A DNA stretch of 64,000 bases from Leptidea sinapis (GCF_905404315.1 NC_066273.1:12276001-12340000); one strand, 5' to 3'; positions 9,490 to 21,039 are shown, counted from the stretch's first letter. A program made the numbers and translations. Notes: a model not told the origin generated them from the sequence alone.

Positions 9490-10930
9490 GAAAAAAAATC
9501 GAGTATTTTATTGTGTCTGTGAAACTCTGGATTAAGGGGATAGAAAACTAAGAGATATAAAATAAAATTAGAACACGGTGATTATATTAGTTAGAATAAG
9601 TATGTAGTTGTTTCCATATTTTATGTGTATTTCTTTTAAAAAATTACCCTTAGAAATGGGTAATTTTAGTTTTTAAATCTCTTTGAAATATTTTTTTCGT
9701 AATTGTTGTGATTTTTTTATTGTGTACCTATTATTTCATTTATCTTTAATTGTTGTAATTCATACATATTTTTAATCTCAATTTTTGGATTGATATATTT
9801 TTAATTAATATTTATTTAAATTATGATAAAAAAAATTGCATACAACATAGTATCTAGTATCTACCCACTTGAACGGTCTGTTTTCGGATATTTTTTAAAT
9901 GAATTTTACTACTTACATTTACCTATTTCGTTAACAAGCTTTTGTAAGCTTCAAATGTATATTTGTATGTAATGGAATCTTTGAACGTGATTTGCGAGCC
10001 CTTCAAAACCTCGGATTAATTTGAAACTTTGCACACTGGTCAAGGATTGGTGTCAATCTAATGATTTATATAGTCTGTCCTAGTATTCTTATTGGGATCT
10101 TCGGAATAAGTGTTTTTTTTTGTCCGATACCTGGTAGTCTACTACTACTTGACTATGTCGCGTGCTAATTCGATGTTACTACGAGATTATCATAGTTTCA
10201 AGACGAAAAAGACGAAAAAGCAAAATTTAAAATATATATAATAATTTTTTATATTGTATTTTTATAATATGTATTTATTTTATATTGTATTTTATCGTAA
10301 AAAAGCGAGGGGTGCTATTTAAGATATCTTTAAAATGTCTCTACTTTTACCAATATTTGTGAAATATTTTATAGCAAAGTGACATGGGGCATTCTTTTTT
10401 GCAATAATTTTTTTTGTTACGTAATCACACTATTCGTAGTTTACGCTTATTAAAAAAATATTTTCATTTTAGTTTGGTTTTCTTTCAAAGCGTGTTTTTT
10501 TTTTAATTTTTTCTAACTTTTTTTTATATACTTCTGAGACTAACAGCTTTCGATGCGTACACATGCGGGCGGCGGTAATTACATTTGTAATTTGTAACAA
10601 TAAAGAGTAAGCTATTAAAGTTTTAATTTATTAAAATAATGTCTTAAAGCATCCTTACCTATACTTATGATAATTTTGAAATACCAACTATATTGGATAT
10701 AAAACTTATAAAATAACGAATTTCACTCAACTTAAACTAGTTTTTTTACTGTCATTATTTGTATAAATAAATATATTTGTTCGGAATCAGTTCAGACTAA
10801 CTTCACAAACATCAATGTTTGAGGCTTCCTGAGAGGTTTAGCCTATTCCTAAATAGTCTATAATATTGTTTATAAATCAATAAATATAAAACCAAAGAGA
10901 CGTATAGTTTGACATATTGTTACAATAATA
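9490..10930. other. No gene recognised
   Basis: Very AT-rich, with long T runs around 10110 and 10490-10530 and no open frame of interest. Nothing here matches the repeat families named in this window. Confidence 0.4.
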
Positions 10931-11340
10931 CGCCCTTACAAATAAACTTCGCATAAAGTTATAACTGAGAATAAACCTATAAAAAATAAAAAAAATAATA
11001 TGCAATATGTTGACTATATCGCTGACTATATCGCTGACAACAGTGTCAATACAACGATAATTCTGGCCTATCGACTGACATCCCGTGCCACTAAATTAAT
11101 TAAAAAATATGATAATTCTGAAGTTTTCCGAATTTCAAGCAGCCTTGCAAATAAACGCGGGAAACGTTATTCGCCCGAGTAAACCAATCGTAAGCGAAAT
11201 GTCTATTTTAATCAAATGTTGTGAGCCTTCTTGAGTGTTTCAAATAAAATTGGCATAACGTTATACCTGCGAATAAACCAAGAATATGCAAAATGTTTAC
11301 AAATAGACATTTAATTTATTGAATTTGGCGCAATTTTTCG
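10931..11340. repeat. MITE-like repeat remnants
   Basis: The stretch 10931-11180 matches 25072-25240: both have CCTTACAAATAAACTT, then AAAGTTATAACTGA, GTCAATACAA, GAAGTTTTCC and CCTTGCAAATAAACGCGGGA in the same order. A third partial piece (CATAACGTTATACCTGCGAA) lies at 11250-11280, and 11206-11241 duplicates part of the palindromic element that follows. Non-coding. The 25-kb copy shows the inverted ends. Confidence 0.5.
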
Positions 11341-11574
11341 GAAATCCATAATTATTCAAATGTTGTGAGCCTTCTTGAGTGTAAATTCTGCCAATATTCG
11401 TCTTCAAACAATTCGACACGTGTTTCGCCTCTACACGAGGATACCTCAGGAAATGTTGACTCACCGAACTCTGGCATGAGACTCAAAGATGAAAGTTAAA
11501 GTAAGTTTGAAGACGAATATAGGCCCAAATCAACACTCAAGAAAACTCAAAACATTTGGATAATTATGGATTTC
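11341..11574. repeat. Palindromic MITE-like element
   Basis: Both ends match in inverted orientation: GAAATCCATAATTATTCAAA at 11341 and its complement ending at 11574, continuing inward through TTGAGTGT and CAATATTCGTCTTCAAAC. The centre holds CGACACGTGTTTCGCCTCTA. A second copy of the central part lies at 32660-32800. No gene. The superfamily is not determined, and the surrounding bases give no clear target duplication. Confidence 0.6.
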
Positions 11575-11663
11575 AGCAATACAACGCCTACTTCAATTAA
11601 TTTTCAACTGTCTGTCGCGGTTTATGAGATACAGCCTTCTGACAGACGGACAGACAGCAGCTT

Positions 11664-12072
11664 GAATTGTCGGGGACCCAGTTCTCTGTGAACGGCTGGA
11701 TCACTTGGCGTTGCGTAGAGACGTGTGTCTTCTACCGCATTTATCACGGGGAGTGTTCCGAAGAGTTGTTTCACCTGATTCCTGCCGCCGAATTCCACCT
11801 ACGCACGACACGCCACAAGTTAGTATATCATCCTCACCACCTGGATGTGTGGCGATCCTCCACAGTGCGATTTTCAAGGAGCTTTCTTCCACGTACTACA
11901 AATCTTTTGAATAAGCTTCCTTGTGCGGTGTTTCCGGGACGATACGACATGGGTGCCTTCCAAAAAAGCGCGTACACCTTCCTAAAAGGCTGGCAACGCT
12001 CTTGTGATTCCTCTGGTGTTGCAAGAGAATGTGGGTGGCGGTGATCACTCGTTTGTGCTCCTTTAAAAAAAA
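11664..12072 (+). pseudogene. LINE family J, ORF2 C-terminal remnant 2
   Basis: The longest continuous piece of this LINE. The first frame gives IVGDPVLCERLDHLALRRDV, then a deletion of about 11 bp relative to the 60-kb copy shifts into CVFYRIYHGECSEELFHLIP, TRHKLVYHPHHLDVWRSS, FSRSFLPRTT, FPGRYDMGAFQKSAYTFLKG and ends SSGVARECGWR with a stop at about 12044. This is the C-terminal region of a jockey/CR1-like non-LTR polyprotein; reverse transcriptase and endonuclease are missing through 5' truncation. The 3' UTR is short and ends in an A run. Confidence 0.75.
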
Positions 12073-12559
12073 GACTGACCTGTTTTTTAATAAAATTGGT
12101 CCCCTAATACACATTTTTAGTATAACACAACATCAGTAATAAGTATTTCGGGAATATGAAATAGATATTCTTAAGAATCCAGAATGTATATTTTGTTTCC
12201 CACAGGATGCGAAACAAGGTTGGGCTATCGTAAATAATGTTTGCAATAATAAACAATAAGTGACGTCATAACTCATTCTTTACGTTATCGCGTTATTAAT
12301 CCTCGCTTTTACAGTAAATAGTTCCAAGATAATATTAAGACAAAATAATAATTTTGCTTCCTTAAATATAGGCTTTTCCTTATTAACAACAGTAATTAAC
12401 AACGGTGACATTGCATTTGATGAAAATATTCTTCGTGTTAATCATCCATTTTGTTTATTTATAGCGCCTCTTGCACATCGGAGTGTTACACAAAACCAGC
12501 CGAGTGCGATTTGGACTCGCGTAAGAATAGTCCCGTACGCATCATCAAAAAATATCACG

Positions 12560-12723
12560 TTTGTGGTATGGAAGCCCCCTTTAATGTTTATTTTATTCCG
12601 TTTTTTAGTATTTGTTGTTATAGCGGGCAGCAGGAATACATCATCTCAGAAAACTTCAACTGTTTATCGCGTCATGAGATACAGCGCGGTGACAGCGGAC
12701 GGATAGACAGCGGAGTCTTATCT
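12560..12723 (-). repeat. Left part of an older repeat (family W), split by a MITE
   Basis: The text ATGAGATACAGCGCGGTGAC through GGACGGATAGACAGCGGAGT, and then after the interruption TTTTTACCCTTTGGACGTAC to CACCCTAAAAAC at 13401-13460, reads like one end of the element seen in the opposite orientation at 61945-62600. A related fragment sits at 11600-11660. Joining across the insertion is inference from the expected order of these blocks. Confidence 0.45.
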
Positions 12724-13400
12724 TGATATCTATAGAGCTTACTTAGACTTTGCTCAGACTTTACTTAAGTTAAACTTAACTGAGTGTGATAAAACGCGAA
12801 CTTTACTTTTGAATTGTCTGTCTTAGTTTAAGCTCAGTATATTTTCAGCTGTCAATAAAAACTAAATCAATGAAAGAGGGTGGGAGTTTATGAGGAACAA
12901 ACATAAACTTGTTATGCCTACTACTCGGTTAAGCCGAGTTAGTAAGTCTTTTATTGGGCGATGTATATGCTTCTACAATATGATCCCAGAAAATGTACAA
13001 ATCAAATGTGTTACGAAATTTAAAAGAATTGTTAACAACGGTTGTGTAGGAAAGGTTAGTATAGCATAAACGATTGTCTTAATGATACCATAGACTGGGA
13101 ATAAAGCGAACACCCTCAGGCTCTTTAACTATTAATGCTTATTATACGATATTTCATTGTAATCCATATTTTTATTAAAAAAAAAACCCATTGCGGGCGC
13201 AAGAATTTTCTTGCGCCCGTTCTTCTCAGGTCTGAGGCAGTCTATTTTGAATGGGTGGTAGTTTTTGACGTTCAATAAGTGATTTTGAATCCTATTTTGA
13301 ATAAAAATATTTGAATTTGGATTTGATAAACTCCCACTCAGCAAATTTTTACGTAGGTAAAGTCTGAGCAAAGTATAAGTGTACGCTTTATGGATCTAAG
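12724..13400. mobile_element. MITE interrupted by a LINE fragment
   Basis: The left end (ATATCTATAGAGCTTACTTA, then GACTTTGCTCAGACTTT) pairs with the right end (AAAGTCTGAGCAAAGT to CTTTATGGATCTAAG) as an imperfect inverted repeat of about 40 bp. Inner arms also pair (GGGAGTTTAT against ATAAACTCCC). The LINE fragment 12894-13321 sits in the middle. Non-coding; superfamily not assigned. Confidence 0.55.
12894..13321 (+). pseudogene. LINE family P, ORF2 C-terminus and 3' UTR, copy 1
   Basis: Translation from 12898 gives NKHKLVMPTTRLSRVSKSF, then GRCICFYNMIPENVQ and TKFKRIVNNGCVGK to a TAA near 13070. I recognise this as the C-terminus of a lepidopteran non-LTR retrotransposon protein, whose usual form contains RFYNKIPENVQ. 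The 3' UTR follows, with CTTGCGCCCGTTCTTCTCAG, and the tail is TATTTGAATTTGG. A local palindrome at about 13195-13219 (GGGCGCAAGAA against TTCTTGCGCCC) is not present in the other copies. 5' truncated. Confidence 0.65.
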
Positions 13401-13723
13401 CCTTAGTAATTAATATGATTCTGTTTTTACCCTTTGGACGTACGGCACCCTAAAAACTACTAGAACATAATTCTGAACTACTGAATTCTGCAGTGAGATT
13501 GTATTGCTGTCTCGTCTCAAAGTTCATGGTGAACTCACCCTGATGAAAGACTTGCGAATGGTCCAAAACTAGTCGGTACCAACACTGATAAACCGGTGCG
13601 AATAAATATAGAAATCTCGTTCTTTTTTTTTTTTGCCGAAAGAAATACTAATTGATTTTAAATTATATTTAGACTACCAGGCGATTAGCAACTTGTAGTT
13701 TTGTTGCTCCATCCCATAAAAAA

Positions 13724-14031
13724 GATTTTCAAGGAGCTTTTTCCACGTACTACAAAGCTGTGGAATGAGCTTTCTTGTGGGGTGTTACCGGGATGATACG
13801 ACATGGGTACCTAAATCAAATAAAATCAAAACAATTTATTGAAAGTAGGTGTATACAATACACTTTTCCATCTTACCTTCAAAATAAGCTCGTCCACCTT
13901 CCTTAAAGGCCGACAACGCTCCTGTGATTCCTCTGGTGTTGCAAGAGAATGTGGGCGGCGGTGATAACTTAACACCAGACGACCCGTATGCTCGATTGTC
14001 CTCCTTTACCAATAAAAAAAAGCTAAAAATA
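13724..14031 (+). pseudogene. LINE family J remnant 3 with a 61-bp insertion
   Basis: Begins GATTTTCAAGGAGC (FSRS-type region), continues through the FPGRYDMG-equivalent sequence (altered), and ends in the usual 3' UTR with a tail of A residues near 14022-14030. It is interrupted at 13813-13873. Not translatable. Confidence 0.65.
13813..13873 (-). mobile_element. 61-bp LINE 3'-end insertion
   Basis: Comparison with uninterrupted J copies shows extra sequence starting AAATCAAATAAAATCAAAAC and ending TTTTCCATCT between two copies of TACCT (13808-13812 and 13874-13878). On the minus strand it reads as the last bases of a LINE with an AATAAA-type signal and an A/T-rich tail. A 5-bp target duplication is short for a LINE, so alternative origins remain possible. 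Confidence 0.45.
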
Positions 14032-14767
14032 AAATAGTTAGATTGTTGTCTTCCGCGTATTTAAATTTTCGCGTTAATTAACGTCTAAATTAATAATTAT
14101 AGGAAGTTGATTCATTTAAAAAAGTATTTTATGTAAATTTCTCTGCATCATCAAAATTTTACACATCAGCGGATTTACTTTCGTAAATTCCGAACCAGTA
14201 TCGACTTACGTCTCGCCAAACAAACAAAAAACATATTGGATCGCATGTCAGTCACCGACGGGGATAGAACTGGATTCTGACGGGAAAAAACTTGGAGATT
14301 AACTATTGTTCCTTTATCCCGATGCTCAAAACATACTTTTGGCACTCATGCATTTATTCATTGCAGTATTTCGGCAAGAATAAGGGGCTTAGAGAAGAAA
14401 GAAAGTAAAGAGTTTTAATGTTTGCCGCGCCCGCCACTTAGCTCCCATAGATTTCAATGTATTAATTATTTCATTTGATTGATAATTTGAGGACCGATGA
14501 TGGGGATGAAATATACACAAATTAATAGTACATTTCTACAATACAAAAGCGAAATACGTATTCAAATCTGCTAAGCCGAGACTGAGATTAACGTGCACAA
14601 ACAAACCGCCAAACAGACAAAATATTTGTAAATTTTTTTTTGACTTAGTAATAATATTATCATGCTTATTTCTTTTTTTGTACAAACAGGGCAAGGTTAT
14701 GATTGTATTAGAATGAATAGGTAGTTTGGAAAAAGATTTTTTGATGTTTGCAAAACCTTTTCAATCA

Positions 14768-14930
14768 ATCTGTTGATGGCCGTTGAGTTTCTTGTATGTT
14801 CTTCTCACGTGCTTTACTTTATCCGAACATATGGTAGATTCAGTACTACTAATATTTATAGTGACGATTTAAAAGCGATTATTTCAAGCCTAATTGAATA
14901 AAGATTATTTGACTTTCACTTTGAATTATG
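14768..14930 (+). repeat. LINE 3'-UTR fragment, family K copy 1
   Basis: Shares TTGAGTTTCTTGTATGTTCT and GGTAGATTCAGTA with the copy at 55600-55875, then diverges; the typical GAGAAAATAAATGCC terminus is absent. Non-coding. Confidence 0.5.
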
Positions 14931-14940
14931 ACGTGGCTTT

Positions 14941-15470
14941 ACTGGAGGTTGTTTCTTGTCAAGACCCAAGCCCAGTAGACTTCAGCACCACCATAGTAGA
15001 AGTAGTAGATTAAACAAACACCTCTCAATCTTCCTCAGAGGCCTCACAGATTGCAGAGCGTGAGAGAGGATCTCTGAATGTGCTCCTAATGCGAAAACGT
15101 AGGATCCCATTGGGAAGTCCAATTCTTAAACCACTTGAGATATGTCAGCTCACTGCAAAGGTTATAATACGATTTATGAAAAGAATCAAAAAAAATGTTA
15201 TTTCTTAAATTAATAAACGATACGGGACTCGAACCTGCGACCTCTCGCGTTCCATGCGAGTGCTCTTCCACCGAGCCAACCCTTCGAGTGACGTAGAGTT
15301 CATAAATCTTGACGTGTCTTTGTCAACTCTTAGGTTGATTTTTTAAATTTAATTCATGATAAGAATCAATCTTAGAAGTGAGCTTTAGTTAACATCATGG
15401 CTATCACAATAGATGACATTGGTCGCAGTGAAACAGAGCTGCACTGAACTGAACTGTAAAACTTAAGTAC
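14941..15470. repeat. Repeat Y copy 1, interrupted by a SINE
   Basis: The parts 15086-15180 and 15370-15447 match, in order, 41183-41277 and 41287-41320 plus 41655-41690. Shared blocks include CCACTTGAGATA and CAATCTTAG. The right end (TGACATTGGTCGCAGTGAAA) is the inverse of a block at 41104-41140, so the family has inverted ends and may be a MITE. Positions 14941-15085 have no counterpart in the window. Confidence 0.5.
15190..15360 (-). repeat. tRNA-derived SINE with 9-bp target duplication
   Basis: On the minus strand a tRNA-like block at 15217-15288 contains an A box (TGGCTCGGTGG) and B box (GGTTCGAGTCC). An anticodon-like stem-loop (CTCGC, ATGGAAC, GCGAG) would give anticodon GGA. Acceptor pairing is poor and the variable loop is too short for a serine tRNA, so it is not a working tRNA gene. 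The insert is bounded by AAGAATCAA at 15181-15189 and 15361-15369, and repeat Y at 41 kb has a single AAGAATCAA (41278-41286) with no insert. Confidence 0.75.
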
Positions 15471-15479
15471 ATCTTAGCT

Positions 15480-17540
15480 CACTTTACCATACTGCTCTCT
15501 GATATTCGGTTCTAGTCGTTGGGTGGTGATTCCCCATGCTCATTTGCTAATAGCAGAAAAAAAATGAGATGGCTAATCAGCGACCCAGCTTTGCTCGCTA
15601 AGCGTAAACCGGCGCCATTGTCAAAATAAAAAAAAACCTTTATGGTGCCGCGTCTTCATAGGTTCTTCAAACTTTATGATTAATTAAAGTTAAAAATATT
15701 TAAAAATGGTTTCGGAGCTAAGTCTGATATTGCTGACAAAATTATAGTAAAATCTTATTAATAAATCACTTAGCAAAGACTTAAGTAATCAACCAGTCAT
15801 GTATATAACTATTAAAACATTACGAATATAGCATAGGACTTAATAGACATATTTATTGCTATTTTTAAATATAACGTATTCAGTTAAATTTAAATATCAT
15901 TATTTAAGTTTACTTCATAGTTTATTAACCGTTTATTCACGTGGAACCGATTTGTTAAATAAAAGTAGACGTTTAAAAATGTTTAACATCAAGAGATAAA
16001 TAAATTCCATGTACCGCTTTACTAATAATATATAAACGAATCGATTCCATAATATGTTTACAACAGCTCCAAAATAGTTTATCGTAATTTACAAATGCAG
16101 TTTTCTGCTTTACATCAAATGCCAGACCCAATTCTTTGAATCTGGGTCACTACAACTATCAAACAATGGTTAACTTCTTGACAGCTCTTACGACACGGTC
16201 TAAATTGTCGCTAATTTAAGCAGAGCTTATACACAAAATGGATCGGTTAAATTATAAAGAAAATATAAAATAGACAATATTTATCAAAGTTTTGCTTTGG
16301 AGTTATTAATTATTTATTAAAATTCGTTATTTTTAGTTTAACAATCTACCAGGGCACTATAACATACAATTTTCTATCGAACTAATCTAAAACATCCCAC
16401 CTGTCTTGAATATATACAAAATACTATTAATGGTAATATATTACGCCTTATGGTATCTAAGTTACACCGTACGGAAAGATAAAAACGATGCTCTGACATG
16501 ACTTAAAATTACTTACAAGGCTGGCATTTTAAGTGTATGGCACTGACGAATATGAATGTCCTACGTTAGTGCTTATAGAGCGTTTGCTATTTATGTTGCC
16601 TTGGTACTTATAGGTACAACTTAAACTCAGTCTAGACTTAATTTTAAGTGAATGTGGTTTTTATGAACTTGCAAGACCTATGTTAGTAAACTAGGTCTTT
16701 ATTATAATTTTTTTTATAAATAATTATTACGGTATGGCAATTATTACCGAACTTTTTATTGAAGATAACGGTGAAAACAACATCAAGGCGAATCAAATAA
16801 TTCTAATAAAAAAAGTCTAATCCGAAATACAAGAGTACAGTGAATAGCCACAAAAAAGTGCTCACCTTGCCTCAGGAAGTTTTCACTTCAAAAACTTAAC
16901 AACAGCATAGATTGGTTAGCGGATGGGAATCATGTATTTTCTTTCAACGACTGAATAAAAAATATACATTATTAGGAAAACATGATTCTCGAAATCAACG
17001 CTTTCATTCTGTCATCTTCTTAGAATTGGCTTGCAGATGAAACATCCGTTCATATTTGTTAGGTCCTTTATTGAATATCATGAAATCAAATTACAGTTTT
17101 CCTGTTAGATTCCCAGTAAAGCGTATTCAAGTTCTGGTGAAATATTTGGAGAATTTGAATGCGTTATAATTTATGTTTATATCATAGTAAGATGGCTCAA
17201 GCTATAATATTATGTAGAATTATACCTTACTATTGATATGACGGTAGTCTAAAATTCGATGATCAGACAATTAATATTTCTTATTAGATAGAACTAAAAT
17301 ACGAGCTACTATGCTAGTACGTACTTTTTAACATAACAATTTTGTTTATTCTGTTCAAAAAAATATAAAAGGGTTATTAAATATTTTCAATTCCCACTTC
17401 TAACAATAAAAGTAATAAAAGTAGTAAAAAAGAACAATAAAAATGAAAATTGAAGCCACTTTTTAGCCAGTTCAGGAAAACAAAGAAAATCTCGTATTTT
17501 AGCCTACTTTATTTATTGAGGTTTGCTCCTAATGTCAAAT
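15480..17540. other. No gene recognised
   Basis: AT-rich, no open frame above about 60 codons, no match to the named repeats. Probably unique intergenic or intronic sequence, or repeats too old to recognise by eye. Confidence 0.4.
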
Positions 17541-17542
17541 AA

Positions 17543-18030
17543 TTATTCAAATTCAAATATTTTTATTCAAAATACGATATAAAATCACTTATTGACTGTC
17601 AAAAACTACCACGCATTCCAAAAGGTATGCCACAGACCTGAGAAGGACGGGCGCAACAAACTCAGCGGGCTTCTTTTTTTTTTATAAAGGTATGGTTACA
17701 ATGTAAAATCGTACAATAAAATTTATTATTTAATAGCCTGTAGGCGGTCGCTCTATATCAGTAATATATATAATCAGTGGTATAATTAAGAAAGTCATTT
17801 ATGTTATAGTAACCTTTACCACGCAAACGTTTTTAACATTTCGTTATAAATTTTGTTTTAAACATTATCTGGGATCTTGTTGCAAAAGCATATATATACA
17901 ACAGCCCAAAAAGACATACTAACTCGTCTTAGCCGAATAGTAGGCATTATAAGTTTATGTTTGTTCCTGGTGTTAACGTAATGATTATGACAGTTTCTAG
18001 CCAATTCAGTATTCCATAGTATGCAAAAGA
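17543..18030 (-). pseudogene. LINE family P, C-terminus and 3' UTR, copy 2
   Basis: On the minus strand, NTRNKHKLIMPTIRLRRVSM and CFCNKIPDNV (about 18000-17860) match copy 1 and the family's usual C-terminus. The 3' UTR runs left through AAGCCCGCTGAGTTTGTTGC, ending in an A/T-rich TTTGAATTTGAATAA tail at 17543. Stops follow soon after PDNV. 5' truncated near 18030. Confidence 0.65.
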
Positions 18031-18159
18031 ATAAATATAAAAATATATAATAATACAGCATACAGAACTTATAATAAATATTACTATTATTTGAATGACT
18101 TAAAAGTATAGTATATTTGACAAAGCAGCCTAAGAGTAATTTTATTGTTTTATAATAAA

Positions 18160-18455
18160 ACTAGCTGACCCAGCAAACGTTGTATTGCCGATATTAAAAT
18201 CGCGATACAAAAGTAACTGTTGATCGTAGATGGGTGAAAATTTGAAGTTGTATGTATTTTTAATGCTGACTCATAATCAAACAAATTTAAAAAAAAAAAA
18301 ACACCCTTAACATTTAGGGGGATGAAAAATAGATGTTGTCCGATTCTCAGACCTACACAATATGCACTCAAAATTTCATGAGAATCGGTCATTTCGGGCC
18401 GTTTCGGAGGAGTTCAATGTTTAACACCATGACACGAGAATTTTATATATAAGAT
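18160..18455 (-). mobile_element. Helitron-like short element, family C1 copy 1
   Basis: The plus strand begins ACTAGCTGACCCAGCAAACG and ends GAGAATTTTATATATAAGAT, the reverse complement of the units at 47146-47802. The shared core has GATTCTCAGACCTAC and CGTTTCGGAGGAGTT. Non-coding, with no inverted terminal repeats. Confidence 0.6.
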
Positions 18456-19042
18456 ATATGGGCTAGGTTGAAAACTTGCCACGCGATTATGTGATAAGTA
18501 CTTACCAGTTCTCGTTAATGAAGTTAGTTATCTTATCATAGACAATGTCCTTGTACTTAAACCATTTTGTTTTTATATTTTGACTGTAACGTTTAGTTAC
18601 TAAACCGACAAAATCGATAATCCACACTCAATATATATCACACTACTTGGGTATTTAAAACTGTCATTTGGAATATAGGTATCATTTTAAGATTATTATG
18701 AAAGTCTGTTAATTGAAGTAAGGTATGAAATAAGTTTATAAATAAATAAGGGATTACTCAAGGGTTCTTGAATAATTATATTTATAGGAAGGTGGTAAAA
18801 TTTTGATATTGCATCGGTTTTTTTTGTGCCCCGTGTTACTATGGAGGTTAAGATCAGCTAGCATTAATGAAATTATTGTACTTTATTGCAGATAGAGTAA
18901 CATCAAATTTGAAGACTAGGAAACAATGTAATCATTACCCAATTATATGATAAATATGTTAAATATGAAGTACGTAGAGTTAAGAATAATTACGGAGATA
19001 TGACATTAAAAAAGAGAATCCCATATATCTATCTATCTATCT

Positions 19043-19440
19043 ATATATATAAAAATGAATTGCTGTTCGTTAGTCTCGCTAAAACTCGAGAACGGCTGGA
19101 CCGATTTGGCTAATTTTGGTCTTGGATTATTTGTGGAAGTCTAGGGAAGGTTTAAAAGGTTGAATAAATATGAAAATATTCGGAATTAAATAAAAACAAC
19201 AATTGTGATTTTCTTTAATGTGTGCCCCGTGCGTCGTTCAGATAATAATATATATATATGAGAGTTTAAAATGAATAACTAATTAGAATTTTTATATCTT
19301 TCTTAGGAGGTAAAAAATAAGATTCCTTAAAACACGGGTAATCACTTAAAAAATATTCCTTTGTTTGTTTATTTTATACAAAAATTTAGGTCTTTTATTG
19401 AGGCATTCAGGCAGTACGAAGTCTGCCGGGTCAGCTAGTA
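19043..19440 (+). mobile_element. Helitron-like short element, family C2 copy 3
   Basis: Starts in the TATATATAAAAATGAATTGC block after an (ATCT)n microsatellite (19024-19043) and ends GTCTGCCGGGTCAGCTAGTA. The first 150 bp are close to the 1.3-2.0 kb units; the middle is replaced by different sequence, showing a distinct subfamily. Confidence 0.55.
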
Positions 19441-19880
19441 TTAAATAGTTATAAGACACGAACCTCATAAAATAAAGTAAAAAATATGTTAAAAAATATT
19501 ATATTGACAATCTAGACACATATATTCAGATTTTAATAATAATAGTCCTTAGTAATGTTGTACAATATTAAATTATAATTTTCACCCACACATTTACAAA
19601 AAAACAATCTCCATAACTTTACATCCATTTACATAATATTAAGTTACTAAATGTTTTTTTTTAATTATTGCAATGTCAAAGCTGTTATAAAATAATTAAA
19701 AAAAATGTAATTAAAATAGCTTTACTGACGTCGTTACTCGACTAGCTTCAGATCATTCGTAGGTTCTGAAGGCATCAGAGTGAGTATAGTGAGTTCCTGG
19801 TCACGCCCATGCATGCTTGCATTGCGTGCTTCAACTCGAAAAGTGCGGCTTGATAAAGAGGGGGCGCGTGGTTTTTTTAT

Positions 19881-20166
19881 AAGAGACGAGACGAGGAGGG
19901 CGGTCAGCTGATGGTATTTGATAAGCCCTGCTCATTTCAATACGGTGCCGTTCAGGATTCTATAAAAAACCAATAAAATCTGAGCGGCACTACGATTGCG
20001 CTCGTCACCTTGATGTTAAGCATCTTTTGTTTAGTACTTTCACTAGCTACGGCGCCCTTCAGACCGAAAAGAGTAATATTTACACATTATTGATTCATGG
20101 CAGAAATAGGCGCCGTTTTTGTACCCATAATCTAGCCGGTATCCTGTTCAAAGAAGCCTCACTGGT
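19881..20166 (-). mobile_element. Retroposon family A copy 2
   Basis: Same blocks as copy 1 in order, from GAGACGAGACGAG to CCTCACTGGT, preceded by a T run (minus-strand A tail). Slightly diverged; a deletion removes part of the centre near 19930. Confidence 0.7.
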
Positions 20167-20334
20167 GCGCCACGCTTTGATAAATTCGGGATTCCAGGAA
20201 GTGTGGATGCGCAGGCATTGTTTTGATTTTGTGTCCCGTTTTCCAATGTAGTATTTTGCTTAGATGCCAGGCCTACGTACATTGAAAGATCTCCAATCTG
20301 TTGCATGTGGAAAAGAGTTACACGGGATTCTTCC

Positions 20335-20500
20335 TTATCATTGCTGGGAGATAATTCATGCGCCGCTTCTTCTCTCTCAGAGCGCCATTTGTTTCCGACG
20401 CAGTAGTAGTATCTAGCATGTTAGAAATTATATCAATAAGAATTGTAAACGAATCAATTTTGAGAAAATAAATACCACTTTATGCCTTTACTTATGATTT
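20335..20500 (+). repeat. LINE 3'-UTR fragment, family K copy 2
   Basis: Contains CTCAGAGCGCCATTTGTTTC, GTAGTAGTATCTAGCATG and the terminal GAGAAAATAAATACC, in common with the copy at 55600-55875. It is the 3' end of a LINE with a TGCCTTTA-type tail; no coding part remains. Confidence 0.55.
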
Positions 20501-20514
20501 ATTATTTGACGAAC

Positions 20515-20735
20515 ATTTAGCCCAGTGCTTAGTGACCCTGCCTGTTGAGCTATAGGTCCCGGGTTTGAATGTTTGTTTCCAAGTCATGGATGTTTATTTG
20601 TATTTATGTATGTTTAAGCAAGTATATCGTATTCAATATAATATAGTTGTCACGCAATCCATTCCACAGGCTATGCCTAGTTTGGGGCAAGATAATTTGT
20701 TTAAAAGTGTGTAAATATTATATATTATATTTTTT
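20515..20735 (+). repeat. SINE family B copy 4 (internal deletion)
   Basis: The head carries GAGCTATAGGTCCCGGGTTTG, after which about 40 bp present in copy 2 are missing. The body resumes with TTTGTTTCCAAGTCATGG and runs to GTGTGTAAATATTAT. The deletion removes the B-box downstream half. Confidence 0.6.
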
Positions 20736-21039
20736 AACTATGCACATAATTGTGTTCAGCTGAAGATCATTTTAGCTAAAAAGCTCAGGTTTTCCATTCG
20801 TTTATGTAATACAAGTCGAATATTTTGGTTGTCGAGGAAGCATTGCAAAGTTTAACGATCTCTGCCGGATACTGATTGCATCCGCGTTCATGTGTGTTAG
20901 TAATTGTGCAACATAAACTGGAGACTAAAAACTAAATGCGGTTACACACTAGATCGGCATAAAGAAATTTATTTTGATAAGATTGATCTTAAAAAAGATT
21001 TATTTGATAATTTTACAGAAAGAGTTACAATATTATATA

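Noticed and set aside
15217..15288. Possible minus-strand tRNA-Ser (anticodon GGA)
   Set aside because: Poor acceptor pairing, no long variable arm, and it lies inside a SINE with a target duplication.
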